Notes: generated from the letters alone by a model not told the origin. A stretch of DNA of 64,000 nt from Labrys okinawensis (GCF_002982075.1 NZ_PUEJ01000001.1:496001-560000), one strand, 5' to 3'. Positions 8,626-17,219 are shown, counted from the stretch's first letter. Made by a program: numbers and translations.

Positions 8626-8769
8626 GCGCGCAGCGGAACTTGAGGCAGCACGCATTCATGCCTGCTTGCCTCGGCATCAGCTTCGACAGCCGGTGGTCCC
8701 GGCGACCGCGTCAAATCGCAAAACGTCGAGCCTCTCCTAGGCGAGCCTTTTATGTGTCGCCGCGTGCCG

Positions 8770-8795
8770 GGAACATGGCGCCGCCATCGGGCGTT
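8770..8795 (+). promoter_or_regulatory. EcfG-type general stress promoter (GGAAC-N17-CGTT)
   Basis: GGAAC at 8770-8774 and CGTT at 8792-8795 are separated by exactly 17 bp, matching the alphaproteobacterial general-stress sigma factor consensus. The DUF883-like gene starts 60 bp downstream. Confidence 0.6.
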
Positions 8796-8855
8796 ATGGC
8801 CCTGTGTGGTGAAGGGTATCTACCATCACCCTCACGGATGACCAGAACGGAGAAT

Positions 8856-9194
8856 ATGATGGCCGACTCGATCTCCCCGGACGATGTGCGCAAGGAACTG
8901 GAAAAGCAGATTGCCGACCTTCGGAAGGAAATCAGTGCGCTCGGCAAATCGATCGCGGATCGCAGCGCCGAGACGTTGGAGCGTACACGCGAAGCAGCCT
9001 CCGAGGCCGTGGATCGGGCCAAGGGACAGACGAGAGCATCCTTCCAGCAAGCCCGCGAGCAGGCGTACGCCGTGAGCGACGCGGTGAGGGAACATCCCGG
9101 TACGGCCGCGACGATATTGTCTTCGGCGGGTGTTGTCGGATTCGTAATTGGGCTCTTCGTCGGTGCAAACCTGCTCGGGAACGAGCGGCGCTAG
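8856..9194 (+). CDS. DUF883 (ElaB/YqjD-like) membrane-anchored protein
   Basis: A 112-residue protein with a long charged coiled coil (about 5-75, rich in KEL, EKQ and AETLERTREAA) followed by a C-terminal transmembrane helix with a glycine pattern (SSAGVVGFVIGLFVGANLL). This is the arrangement of ElaB/YqjD/DUF883 proteins, inner-membrane anchored and ribosome-associated in E. coli stationary phase. ATG 8856 (or 8859) follows ACGGAG; the open frame back to 8640 lacks a ribosome site and family similarity. The EcfG-type promoter upstream supports stress induction. Confidence 0.85.
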   Translation: MMADSISPDDVRKELEKQIADLRKEISALGKSIADRSAETLERTREAASEAVDRAKGQTRASFQQAREQAYAVSDAVREHPGTAATILSSAGVVGFVIGLFVGANLLGNERR

Positions 9195-9255
9195 CTCTGT
9201 CGAGCAGGCGCTGACACCGACACGGTGTTCCGAGGTGGTTTCCAGCCGGGTGCGC

Positions 9256-9732
9256 TCACTTGTCGACCAAGGCAAAGCGCAGCCTGGCTGGTTCGCCTGC
9301 AGCATCCGGCCAGCCCAGGGTCGAACTGGCAAAGGCGTACAGAAGAGCCGCCAGCCGGGCGCATGCCTCGGAGTTGGCGACGCTTGTATTGCCAGCTTCA
9401 CCCGCGCCGGGACCAAACCGCACCTGGCACTGATACTGTTCCAAGCCGCCGTCGAGCATCCTGACGGTCAGTCTGCTCCTGGGCAACAGGCAGCGCCGGA
9501 GTTTCTCGACGGCGTCGATGGAAGCTGTCAAAGGATCGGGCTCGCCGCAATGCGAGCCATCAGCGGACGATAGGCGATGGTCGGGCAGGACGACCAGCCA
9601 GTCGGCGAACATGCGCCCGTCGAGATAGCGAAGACTGAGGCAGATGTCGCGATCGAGCCATGAATCGCTGCCATTCAGCCGACTGGCCCTGTCGGCAAAC
9701 GAAAAAAGAGCGCGTACGTCATAGGCTTGCAT
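9256..9732 (-). CDS. Hypothetical protein
   Basis: A 158-residue protein I do not recognise. The chosen ATG 9732 has a GATCGAGG ribosome site; the longer frame to 9918 runs into a repeat element. The sequence is soluble, with no signal peptide or membrane helix. It contains a plausible beta-rich core (CLSLRYLDGRMFADWLVVLP) and a C-terminal helix (ACARLAALLYAFASS). It lies alone on the minus strand between two stress-type small genes. Reality as a gene is likely but not certain. Confidence 0.55.
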   Translation of the reverse strand: MQAYDVRALFSFADRASRLNGSDSWLDRDICLSLRYLDGRMFADWLVVLPDHRLSSADGSHCGEPDPLTASIDAVEKLRRCLLPRSRLTVRMLDGGLEQYQCQVRFGPGAGEAGNTSVANSEACARLAALLYAFASSTLGWPDAAGEPARLRFALVDK

Positions 9733-9869
9733 CAGAATGGTACCTCGATCTTTGTCGAGGGCAAAACGGCGTCGGCCGCCAAAGGTTTCCTGCTGCGACC
9801 AAGTGGAGCAGCGCGGCGGCGCGAGCTTTACAGTGCCGGGAACCATGCGCCCGGTTCGCAGGTTCAGCG

Positions 9870-10235
<366 letters not shown>

Positions 10236-10259
10236 CGATGCCAGTGCCAACGCGTCCAC

Positions 10260-10364
10260 CTAGAGCAAAGCGCGTTCAAGCGTGAACGCTTATTTGCTCT
10301 AACTCATTGTTCTGACGGGTCTTTGCGATTCTAGGTGACTCCGTCTAATCGCAAAACGCTATAG
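10260..10364 (-). repeat. Dispersed palindromic repeat, full copy
   Basis: A 105-bp copy in inverse orientation to the one at 45994-46098, with ends CTAGAGC and GCTATAG. It contains two stem-loops, one from TAGAGCAAA...TTTGCTCTA and one from CTTTGCGATT...AATCGCAAAA. Its terminal CTATAG also supplies the stop codon of the broken minus-strand gene next to it. Confidence 0.85.
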
Positions 10365-10885
10365 TCGCAAGGTGCCCTGGCGATCAGGATCAGGGCGGCG
10401 AGGATTGCCACGCTTCCGGTCAGCCGCACGGCGAGCGGTCCGTTTGGCGCAAGACGTTCGAACGTAACGCGGCGGTGGCGGCCGCCATTTGATGCGCAGG
10501 TCCATCACCCCGATCGCCAGAAGGATCGCGGCCGGACCGGCGGCGTTCAGCAGCAACGTGTACTTAACCGCAAACCGTCCGGAAAGGCCGCAGGCGCCTG
10601 TCGGTTGGTTCCGGCTTCGGGCATGCGGCGCCAGCAGAAGAGCTGATTGTCTTCCACGGCGAGAACCGCCAGGCACCGGCCAGCAGAACGGTCAGCGCTG
10701 CGGCGAGAGGGACGGACATCGGGGTCTCGCCCATGCCGGCCATGGCGAGCGCGCATGCCAAAGGTCGCGGCCGTGGCCAATGCCAAGGCGAGGCCCAGAC
10801 AGCCCGTGAAGGCAAGCCGGGAGGACCATTTGGTACTGGCATTTGGCACGCCGTCCCATGCCCTGTCGGCGTGAATGTGGCTCAT
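10359..10885 (-). pseudogene. Frameshifted gene for a small membrane protein
   Basis: ATG 10885 begins MSHIHADRAWDGVPN and a first hydrophobic helix (LAFTGCLGLALALATAATF), but this frame then turns into arginine-rich nonsense. A second frame continues with ACALAMAGMGETP and the helix VPLAAALTVLLAGAW, and a third continues with KYTLLLNAAGPAAILLAIGV and ends at 10359 inside the repeat. Three hydrophobic segments in three frames in the correct order suggest one multi-helix membrane protein of about 170 residues broken by two indels, or sequencing errors. The family is not recognised. Confidence 0.45.
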
Positions 10886-10976
10886 GACGGATCTCACGGC
10901 ATTCTCGATACGCGTTGGCGTTTGTGCTAGTGCGGGATCACCGGATGGTGGGAGTGACAAGTTTGGCGGGATTCGA

Positions 10977-12191
10977 ATGGACTCGCTGATGACGGCCGCG
11001 GCCCGTGCGCTTGCCGCCGGCGATCCGCTCGGTGCCCTGAACCGGGTTGCGCTGCGTGACGATGCACCGGCCTTGGCCCTGCGCGGCATCGCGATGGCGC
11101 AGCTCGGTGACCTCGACCGTGCCCGAGCCCTGATCCGAGCTGCGGCGCGCGCCTTCGGCGTCAGGCAGGCCGTGGCGCGTGCAAGATGCGTCGTCGCCGA
11201 GGCCGAAATTGCTTTCGTCTCGCGTGACCTCGGCTGGCCGGCCAAGGCCCTGCATGCAGCGCGCACGACGCTGGAACAGCACGGCGACCGGGTGAATGCC
11301 GCTCATGCCAGATATCTCGAAGCCCGGCGCCTGCTGCTGATCGGGCGCCTGGACGCCGCCGAGGGAGAACTTGCCGATTTCGAGCCCGCATCCCTGCCGC
11401 CGGCCTTGAGAACGGCGCATGACCTGGTGGTTGCCGGCATTGCCATGCGCCGTCTGCAGATCCGACAGGCCCGTACGGCACTGACGCGGGCCCGGCTGGC
11501 AGCGCGTCAGTCTGGAATCCCGGCGCTGGCGGCGGAGGTCGAAAGCGCCACGCTGATCCTGGATACGCCGGCCGCCCGCCTGGTCGCGGGCGGCAGCGAA
11601 CGCCCGGTAATGCTGGATGAAGTCGAGGCTTTGCAGACGTCGAAGGCCCTTGTGATCGATGCTTGCCGTCATATCGTACGCGACGCGGAGAAAGAGGCTT
11701 CGCTCGCGCGGCGGCCGGTGCTGTTTGCCCTCGTCAGGGCCCTTGGCGAGGTCTGGCCGGGCGATATGTCGCGAGACGAACTGGTGGCGCGTGCCTTCGG
11801 AGCCAAGTCGGCCGACGAGTCCCATCGCGCCCGCTTGCGGGTCGAGATGGGCCGCCTGCGCGCCACGCTGCGAGGACTGGCTACCGTCGACGCGACCAGC
11901 CGCGGCTTCCTGCTGGTGCCGAGGCGCGCCGGCGAGGTCCTGGTGCTGGCCCGCCCGGTCGAGGAGAAATATGCGGCGGTGCTGGCATTTCTCTCCGATG
12001 GCGAAGCCTGGTCCAGTTCGGCTCTGGCGCTTGCACTCGGGGCCAGTCAGCGTACCGTGCAGCGGGCTCTGGACGAACTCGCCTTCGCTGCCAAAGTGCA
12101 GTTCTTCGGGCGGGGGAGGGCACGGCGCTGGGTTACGCCACCGGTGCCGAGTTTCGCGACAACCTTGTTACTCCCGCCGCCGCTGCCATGA
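10977..12191 (+). CDS. TPR-like/HTH transcriptional regulator-like protein
   Basis: A 404-residue protein. The first about 190 residues are alanine-rich helical repeats (ALRGIAMAQLGDLDRARALI and similar) resembling a TPR array. Residues about 230-320 resemble an OmpR-type winged-helix region (ELVARAFGAKSADESHRARL, then VEMGRLRATL). The C-terminal part has a second helix-turn-helix (ALALALGASQRTVQRALDEL). It is probably a one-component regulator. ATG 10977 was chosen because the repeats start just after it. The beta-propeller gene follows 39 bp downstream and may be its partner or target. Confidence 0.72.
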   Translation: MDSLMTAAARALAAGDPLGALNRVALRDDAPALALRGIAMAQLGDLDRARALIRAAARAFGVRQAVARARCVVAEAEIAFVSRDLGWPAKALHAARTTLEQHGDRVNAAHARYLEARRLLLIGRLDAAEGELADFEPASLPPALRTAHDLVVAGIAMRRLQIRQARTALTRARLAARQSGIPALAAEVESATLILDTPAARLVAGGSERPVMLDEVEALQTSKALVIDACRHIVRDAEKEASLARRPVLFALVRALGEVWPGDMSRDELVARAFGAKSADESHRARLRVEMGRLRATLRGLATVDATSRGFLLVPRRAGEVLVLARPVEEKYAAVLAFLSDGEAWSSSALALALGASQRTVQRALDELAFAAKVQFFGRGRARRWVTPPVPSFATTLLLPPPLP

Positions 12192-12230
12192 AGCTAAAGA
12201 CTCTCATGGACCAAGGATAGGGTATGCCGC

Positions 12231-12884
12231 ATGAAACGGACATCTGCAGAAATCCTTCGTGAATATGGCCCCTTCACCGGTGTCGAAGCCGTGCACGGGG
12301 TCAGCTACGATGGCGAGAATGTCTGGTTTGCCTCCGGCGACAAGCTGAACGCGCTCGATCCGGACAGCGGCAGAACGGTAAGGTCCCTCGACGTCGCCGC
12401 ACATGCCGGCACTGCCTTTGATGGCAAGCACCTGTTCCAGATTGCGGAGGATCGCATCCAGAAGATCGATCCGGCCACCGGTACGGTGCTCGCCAGCATT
12501 CCAGCACCCGGAGGCGGCAAGGATTCGGGCCTGGCTTGGGCCGAAGGCGCTCTCTGGGTCGGCCAATATCAGGACCGCAAGATTCACCAGATCGATCCCG
12601 AGACCGGTGCCACGCTGCGCACCATCGAATCCAACCGCTTCGTCACCGGTGTGACCTGGGTGGATGGAGAGCTCTGGCACGCCACCTGGGAAAACGACGA
12701 GAGCGAATTGCGGCATGTCGACCCGGTTACCGGAACGGTCCTCGACAGCATCGAGATGCCGGCCGGCCTGTTCGTCTCCGGGCTCGAATCCGACGGGCGC
12801 GACCGTTTCTTCTGCGGCGGCGGCGAAAGCGGAAAGGTCCGCGCCGTCCGCCGGCCGGCCAAGGCAAAGCCCGTTCGGAGCTAA
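12231..12884 (+). CDS. YncE/YVTN-type beta-propeller protein (glutamine cyclotransferase-like)
   Basis: A 217-residue protein with about five blade repeats, each carrying a GxxLWVG- or WVDGELWH-like strand and a D-P-x-T/S-G-x turn (LDPDSGRTVRS, IDPATGTVLAS, IDPETGATLRT, VDPVTGTVLDS). No signal peptide is seen, so it is probably cytoplasmic. It belongs to the YVTN/SMP-30-like propeller superfamily, and similar proteins are annotated as glutaminyl-peptide cyclotransferase-like. An enzymatic role is not shown. AAGGATAGGG precedes the ATG. It is likely co-transcribed with the TPR/HTH gene. Confidence 0.75.
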   Translation: MKRTSAEILREYGPFTGVEAVHGVSYDGENVWFASGDKLNALDPDSGRTVRSLDVAAHAGTAFDGKHLFQIAEDRIQKIDPATGTVLASIPAPGGGKDSGLAWAEGALWVGQYQDRKIHQIDPETGATLRTIESNRFVTGVTWVDGELWHATWENDESELRHVDPVTGTVLDSIEMPAGLFVSGLESDGRDRFFCGGGESGKVRAVRRPAKAKPVRS

Positions 12885-12895
12885 CGCCCGTGTGC

Positions 12896-14284
12896 TCAGA
12901 CAAGTACCGGCCGGCCGGGCCGAAACAGGTCGGAGAGAATGTCGAGCGCCTGGCCGAGCTGAGCGATCGTAGGAGCGCCGAGGCTTATCCGTACCCCGCC
13001 TTCCGGTGCTGAGGGATCGGCCATCGCTGCGCGTGCCGGCATCAGGGCGACCCCGCGCAGCGCGGCACGGGCGACGAAGCGGTCCGCCGCCTCGGTCGCC
13101 ATAGGCAGCCAGGCATGAAAACCGCCATTGACCTTGAGCCCCGCCTGCTTGGGCAGGCGTTCGGCGGCGAGCGCCGAGCGCCGGACGGCATCGGCTCGGA
13201 TCGACGAGGCGACGGCTTCGGCGGTCCCGTCCGTCAGCCATATCCTCATGATCTCGCCCTGGAGAGCCGAGGCCGTGGTGCAACTCGCCTGCAGCCTCGC
13301 CTCCGCCTCGGCCACGCAATCGGGCGGGACGACGAGCGCACCCATGCGAAGCCCGGGGCTCAGGGCCTTGGAGAGACCGGCGACATGGAAGGTGCGTTCA
13401 GGCGCAAGGGAGGCCAGGGGGCGGACGCCCGGCGGCGCGAAAATGCCGTAGACGTCGTCCTCGATGATGATGACGTCGTGGGCATGGCAGAGGCGGGCAA
13501 CGGCCTGGCGGCGTTCGGCGCTCATCGTCGCGGTCGTCGGATTGTGGAGGGTCGGCGTCACATAGAGCACCCGGCGCTGGCCATGATCGGCGCCGAGCGC
13601 CTCGGCCAGGGCATCGGTCGTAAGGCCCTCTTCGTCCATAGCGAGGCCGACTATCTCGAGACCGGCCTGCCGCGCCACCAACAGGGCGCCTGGATAGGTC
13701 AGTGCCTCGGTCAGCAGACGGGTTCCCGGCGGGCAGGCCATGGCTAGCGCAATGGCGAGCGCCTGCTGGGCACCATGAGTCAGCAATGTGCGGTCCGGCT
13801 CGGCGTCGACGCCCCGTCCGGCCAGCCAGCGCGCTATCAGGCGGCGATGCTCCGGTTGTCCTGCAGGATGGGAATAAGCACCGAAAGTTTCGGCATCGAG
13901 GCGTTTTGCCAGTATCGCCAATGTCGCCTGCAGCAGTCTGTCGCTCAGCATCTGCGGCGGGGCATTGATGCCGAGGTTGATGCTCCCGGTCCCCATCGTC
14001 GAGGTGCCTGCCACGAACATTCCCCGGCCGTGGAGGGATCTCACCAGACCGCGTTGCTCCAGTCTGGCATAGGCCTTGGTGACGGTGCCGACTCCGATGC
14101 CGAGGCGCCAGGCGAGATCACGATGGGCCGGCAGCCGGTCGCCCGGGCCGATCAGGCCTGCGGCGATGTCGTCGGCAAGCGCCCCGGCAAGCCGTTCGAA
14201 TGGCGGTTCGTCGCCTGGCGCCAGGCGTGGCGCCCAGGGGGATGCAAGCTTCACGGCGAACTCGTTAATTGTGTCACATGACAC
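12896..14284 (-). CDS. MocR-type GntR/aminotransferase fusion regulator
   Basis: A 462-residue PLP-dependent regulator. An N-terminal GntR winged helix (residues about 27-92, RLPAHRDLAWRLGIGVGTVT) precedes a class-I aminotransferase fold. Visible cofactor residues are HNPT, D277/Y279 in IEDDVYG and the PLP lysine K306 in VAGLSKALSP. Such proteins sense amino acids or PLP and regulate a nearby gene. The LysE exporter is transcribed divergently, and a three-half-site TGTCA operator lies between them. The start is GTG 14284, which overlaps the operator; GTG 14254 is an alternative that would leave the operator wholly upstream. Confidence 0.9.
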   Translation of the reverse strand: MSCDTINEFAVKLASPWAPRLAPGDEPPFERLAGALADDIAAGLIGPGDRLPAHRDLAWRLGIGVGTVTKAYARLEQRGLVRSLHGRGMFVAGTSTMGTGSINLGINAPPQMLSDRLLQATLAILAKRLDAETFGAYSHPAGQPEHRRLIARWLAGRGVDAEPDRTLLTHGAQQALAIALAMACPPGTRLLTEALTYPGALLVARQAGLEIVGLAMDEEGLTTDALAEALGADHGQRRVLYVTPTLHNPTTATMSAERRQAVARLCHAHDVIIIEDDVYGIFAPPGVRPLASLAPERTFHVAGLSKALSPGLRMGALVVPPDCVAEAEARLQASCTTASALQGEIMRIWLTDGTAEAVASSIRADAVRRSALAAERLPKQAGLKVNGGFHAWLPMATEAADRFVARAALRGVALMPARAAMADPSAPEGGVRISLGAPTIAQLGQALDILSDLFRPGRPVLV

Positions 14285-14309
14285 TATTGCTTCTTCTAAA
14301 ATAGTGTCA
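14271..14309 (+). promoter_or_regulatory. Probable MocR operator (TGTCA half-sites)
   Basis: TGACACTATT (14279-14288) and AATAGTGTCA (14300-14309) form a perfect 10-bp inverted repeat. A further GTGTCA at 14271-14276 pairs with TGACAC. It lies between the divergent mocR-like and lysE-like genes, as expected for MocR autoregulation and target control. Confidence 0.7.
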
Positions 14310-14354
14310 CGCCTCTATGATCCCGTCAATTCTCCGCCGAACCGACGGCCTGCC

Positions 14355-14960
14355 ATGACATCCGACCTGCTGACCGCCTTTGTCCTCTATGCCTTCGTCA
14401 CATCGATCACGCCCGGTCCGAACAACACGATGCTGCTGGCCTCCGGAGCCAATTACGGCCTCAAGGCCACAATGCCTCATCTCCTCGGCATCAATCTGGG
14501 TTTCTGCGTCCTGGTCCTCGCGGCCGGGTTCGGCATAGGCGGCCTGTTCGCCGCCGTCCCGCTCCTTCACACGCTGCTTCGCTATGGAGGCGCGGCCTAC
14601 CTTCTCTATCTTGCCTGGAAGATCGCCAGGGCAGGTGGACCGGAATCCGACGGTGGCCGAGACCGTCCGATGAGCTTTTTCCAGGCGGCAGCCTTTCAAT
14701 GGGTCAATCCAAAGGCCTGGATCATGGCGATCGGCGCGATCGCCGCCTATACGCCGGCCAACGGTTTCTTCGGCAATGTCCTGATGGTAGCGGCCATCTA
14801 CGTTCTGGCCAACGCCCCCTGCCTGCTGGTTTGGGCGGCGGTGGGGACCGCTTTGCGCGGCTTCCTGTCGGAACCTGTGCGATTGCGCATCTTCAATGTG
14901 GTGATGGCTCTGGCGCTGGTCGCATCGCTCTATCCGATCCTGGCTGAAGCGGGCAGCTGA
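14355..14960 (+). CDS. LysE family amino acid exporter
   Basis: A 201-residue inner-membrane translocator of the LysE/RhtB family. The N-terminal hallmark TPGPNNTMLLASGANYG is present, six hydrophobic helices follow, and the mid-protein motif QWVNPKAWIMA is typical. It should export an amino acid or homoserine-lactone-type compound. The ATG 14355 is chosen by family alignment. It is divergent from the MocR regulator, which presumably controls it. Confidence 0.93.
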   Translation: MTSDLLTAFVLYAFVTSITPGPNNTMLLASGANYGLKATMPHLLGINLGFCVLVLAAGFGIGGLFAAVPLLHTLLRYGGAAYLLYLAWKIARAGGPESDGGRDRPMSFFQAAAFQWVNPKAWIMAIGAIAAYTPANGFFGNVLMVAAIYVLANAPCLLVWAAVGTALRGFLSEPVRLRIFNVVMALALVASLYPILAEAGS

Positions 14961-14985
14961 TCGACAGGCGTATCGCCACCTCTTT

Positions 14986-15054
14986 CTAGAGATCGAAGGT
15001 GAGATAATAGGTCACGACGGAGAACAGCAAGGCAAGCAGCACACTTTCGAGCAT
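14986..15054 (-). CDS. Possible 22-residue single-helix membrane peptide
   Basis: Reads MLESVLLALLFSVVTYYLTF plus two residues and a TAG stop. It is almost entirely one hydrophobic helix, as in small membrane proteins. The ribosome site is weak (GGAAC). The call rests only on composition, so it may be chance. Confidence 0.28.
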   Translation of the reverse strand: MLESVLLALLFSVVTYYLTFDL

Positions 15055-15258
15055 CGGCTTTTGTTCCGGTGAAAGGAACTGTCAGCATGCTCGCGTCGCC
15101 TTAACCTGCGATTTCCATTTGTTTCGCCGTGATGGCGTAATCGCGGCATTTCGGGGCCTCTCATCCTGAGCGGCCGCCATGGCCGGCGTCACCCCGTTCT
15201 TCAGCGGCTTGAATCCGAGTGGCTGCTCGCCTCCGGCGGCGCGGTCCGCCAATAGAAA

Positions 15259-15287
15259 ACGCCGTGGAAGCTGACGCTCCACGGCGT
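15259..15287 (-). terminator. Intrinsic terminator of the lytic transglycosylase gene
   Basis: Arms ACGCCGTGGA (15259-15268) and TCCACGGCGT (15278-15287) form a perfect 10-bp stem. On the minus strand it is followed by TTTTCTATT, and it lies about 67 bp after the stop codon. Confidence 0.8.
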
Positions 15288-15353
15288 AAGGGACCAATGG
15301 CCGATGCGGTCGGGTGGAAGAGCTTGCGGTCTTCCACCGCTCAGCGGGTCGTT

Positions 15354-16148
15354 CTATTGAGCGTCGATGCGCTGGCCGATATGAGCGATGGCCTGCTGAT
15401 AGACGGAGGCGGCATTCCAGGCCTGGATGGCCGCGAAATTCGGCTCGCCCGGCTGATAGCCCTGGCCGGCGCTCCAGCCATGGGCCTTCAGATAGTTGGC
15501 GGTCGAATCGAGGGCGCCTGCCGCCGTATCGAGATTGCCGACGCCATATTGCAGCACGGTCTTGGGCATGAACTGGGTCTGGCCCACTTCGCCATGCATG
15601 GAACCGCGGGTCTGCGCCGTGAAGCGGCCGCTGTCGACCAGCTTGAGGGCGGCATAAAGCTGGTCGGTGAAGAATTCAGGCCGGCGGCAGTCATAGGCGA
15701 GCGTTGCCACGGAGGAGAGCATGTTCTGGTTGCCCTTGACGGCACCAAAGCCCGACTCCATGCCCCAGATCGCCAGCAGCGGTCCGGGCGGCACGCCGTA
15801 GCGGCGCTCGATATTGCTAAACAGTGCGGCCTGGGATTTCTTGAGCTGGCGGCCGCGCGCAATGATCGTGTTGCCGCCGCGCTTGGCAAGGAACTGGTCC
15901 AGGGACAGCCGGAAGCTCTTCAGCCCACGGTCGGCGTTGATGGTGGCTGTGGCGTAGTGGGTGCTCATCAGCGCGGCGATGCCGGCCTGGCCGACGCCCT
16001 TGGCGCGTGCCTCGGCGGCAAATTCCTGCTTCCATGCTTCATAGCCGGATGCATTCTTGCCGCATTGGGCAGCGTGGGCTCCGCCTGAAAGCTGGAACAG
16101 GCTCAAGACCGCTCCGGCCAGTGCCGCTACATGTATCCTCGTGCTCAT
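15354..16148 (-). CDS. Lytic murein transglycosylase (MltB/SLT_2 family)
   Basis: A 264-residue exported peptidoglycan-cleaving enzyme. The signal peptide ends at about AHA (residue 27). The catalytic glutamate is in IWGMESGFG, followed by the family motifs VATLAYDCRRPEFF, GSMHGEVGQTQFMP and the C-terminal NYLKAHGW...AIQAWNAA segment. It lacks the C-terminal peptidoglycan-binding domain of longer homologues. It is probably periplasmic, since no lipobox is seen. It stands alone with its own terminator. Confidence 0.92.
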   Translation of the reverse strand: MSTRIHVAALAGAVLSLFQLSGGAHAAQCGKNASGYEAWKQEFAAEARAKGVGQAGIAALMSTHYATATINADRGLKSFRLSLDQFLAKRGGNTIIARGRQLKKSQAALFSNIERRYGVPPGPLLAIWGMESGFGAVKGNQNMLSSVATLAYDCRRPEFFTDQLYAALKLVDSGRFTAQTRGSMHGEVGQTQFMPKTVLQYGVGNLDTAAGALDSTANYLKAHGWSAGQGYQPGEPNFAAIQAWNAASVYQQAIAHIGQRIDAQ

Positions 16149-16507
16149 TCAAATCCCTTTTTTGAGAACATCCAGGCTGCCGGCGACTACAGCAGTGACG
16201 CCGGATCAAGTCAATCGATGCAGAACGGTGCCCACATCATGCTTTCGATTTTGGGTTTACAAAGCAGGCAGGAAGCTTGTGCCTGCCGTCGCCGAATGAG
16301 AATTGGGCAAGCGTAGTTGCACCTCCGCACGCTTCTGCGGCGGGCGACCTCGCCGAGGGAAAAGGTGACTTGACGCAAAAATCGTCCCCACCGCGAGCAA
16401 TCGCCAGTCCGCGACATTGGCAATTCGCCATAACCCTTTGTTCCGACGATATTTCCTGTGATGGAGATGCGTGCCGACTTTTTTGAAAAATGTACTAAGT
16501 TGCAGCT
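16149..16507 (+). other. Divergent intergenic region
   Basis: About 360 bp between the divergent transglycosylase and YigZ genes. No gene, strong palindrome or recognised motif was found; it presumably holds both promoters. Confidence 0.5.
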
Positions 16508-17119
16508 ATGCCGGATGTGTTCAGTCTTCAGCGAATCGAAACGTTCAGACAGGAAGTCAAGAAAAGTCGCTTTCTGGCGACAGCCGCTCCCGTGTCGGGA
16601 GAGGAGGCTGCCAAGGCCTTCATCAGGGATCATTCCGACGTAGCGGCCAATCACAATTGCTGGGCCTGGCGGGTCGGCCCCCTCTACCGCTTCAGCGACG
16701 ATGGCGAGCCAAGCGGAACCGCGGGCAAGCCGATCCTGCAGGCGATCGACGGCCAGGCCCTGGATGGCGTCGCCGTCGTGGTTACACGCTGGTTCGGCGG
16801 CATCCTGCTTGGCAGCGGCGGCTTGATCCGCGCCTATGGCGGCACGGCAGCCGCCTGCCTCCGCGCTGCCGAGAAGTTGCCGATCGTCACCCGGATCGAG
16901 GTGCGCATCGGTTGCGCCTTTGCCGACCTTGCGCTGGTGCAGGCACGGCTGTCGGCCCACGAGGCGGTGCAGATCCTGACGCAGCACTATAACGCGACGG
17001 GAAGCGAGTTCGTCGCCGCGATCCGCGAACAGGACTTGGCCGATGTCCGGCAGATGGTCGCCGACGTCACGAGCGGTCGCGCGGTCATGTCCATCCCGAA
17101 GCGAAACGAAGCTTCCTAG
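16508..17119 (+). CDS. YigZ/IMPACT family protein (UPF0029)
   Basis: A 203-residue protein with the UPF0029 signature, seen here as DDGEPSGTAGKPIL and TRWFGGILLGSGGLIRAYG. Bacterial members have a YigZ fold of two domains, the second related to EF-G domain IV, and are thought to act on nucleic acid or translation. The role remains poorly defined. The stop codon TAG lies in the first bases of a dispersed repeat, so the natural C-terminus may have been altered. Confidence 0.92.
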   Translation: MPDVFSLQRIETFRQEVKKSRFLATAAPVSGEEAAKAFIRDHSDVAANHNCWAWRVGPLYRFSDDGEPSGTAGKPILQAIDGQALDGVAVVVTRWFGGILLGSGGLIRAYGGTAAACLRAAEKLPIVTRIEVRIGCAFADLALVQARLSAHEAVQILTQHYNATGSEFVAAIREQDLADVRQMVADVTSGRAVMSIPKRNEAS

Positions 17120-17219
17120 AGCGAAGCGCGTTGAGATGGAAACGCCGCATTGCTCTCACTCTTCGATTGGACGCGTCTTTACGGTTCTGGCGATACCGCC
17201 AAATCGTAAAACGCTTTAG
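17116..17219 (-). repeat. Dispersed palindromic repeat between convergent genes
   Basis: A 104-bp copy with ends CTAGAGC and GCTTTAG, in the same orientation as 10260-10364. It contains the yigZ stop codon (TAG 17117-17119) and the stop of the facing membrane-protein gene (TAA at 17218-17216), so both genes end inside it. Confidence 0.85.

Larger units (their letters stand above)
14961..15353 (+). other. Intergenic region between lysE-like gene and transglycosylase
   Basis: No conventional gene. It contains a 22-codon minus-strand ORF with a single hydrophobic helix (listed separately) and the terminator of the transglycosylase gene at 15259-15287. The remaining sequence shows nothing I can assign. 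Confidence 0.5.

Noticed and set aside
9839-9864. GGAAC-N17-GGTT upstream of the 75-residue small protein
   Set aside because: Second element deviates from CGTT and the site is about 145 bp from the start with a repeat in between; too weak to list as a promoter.
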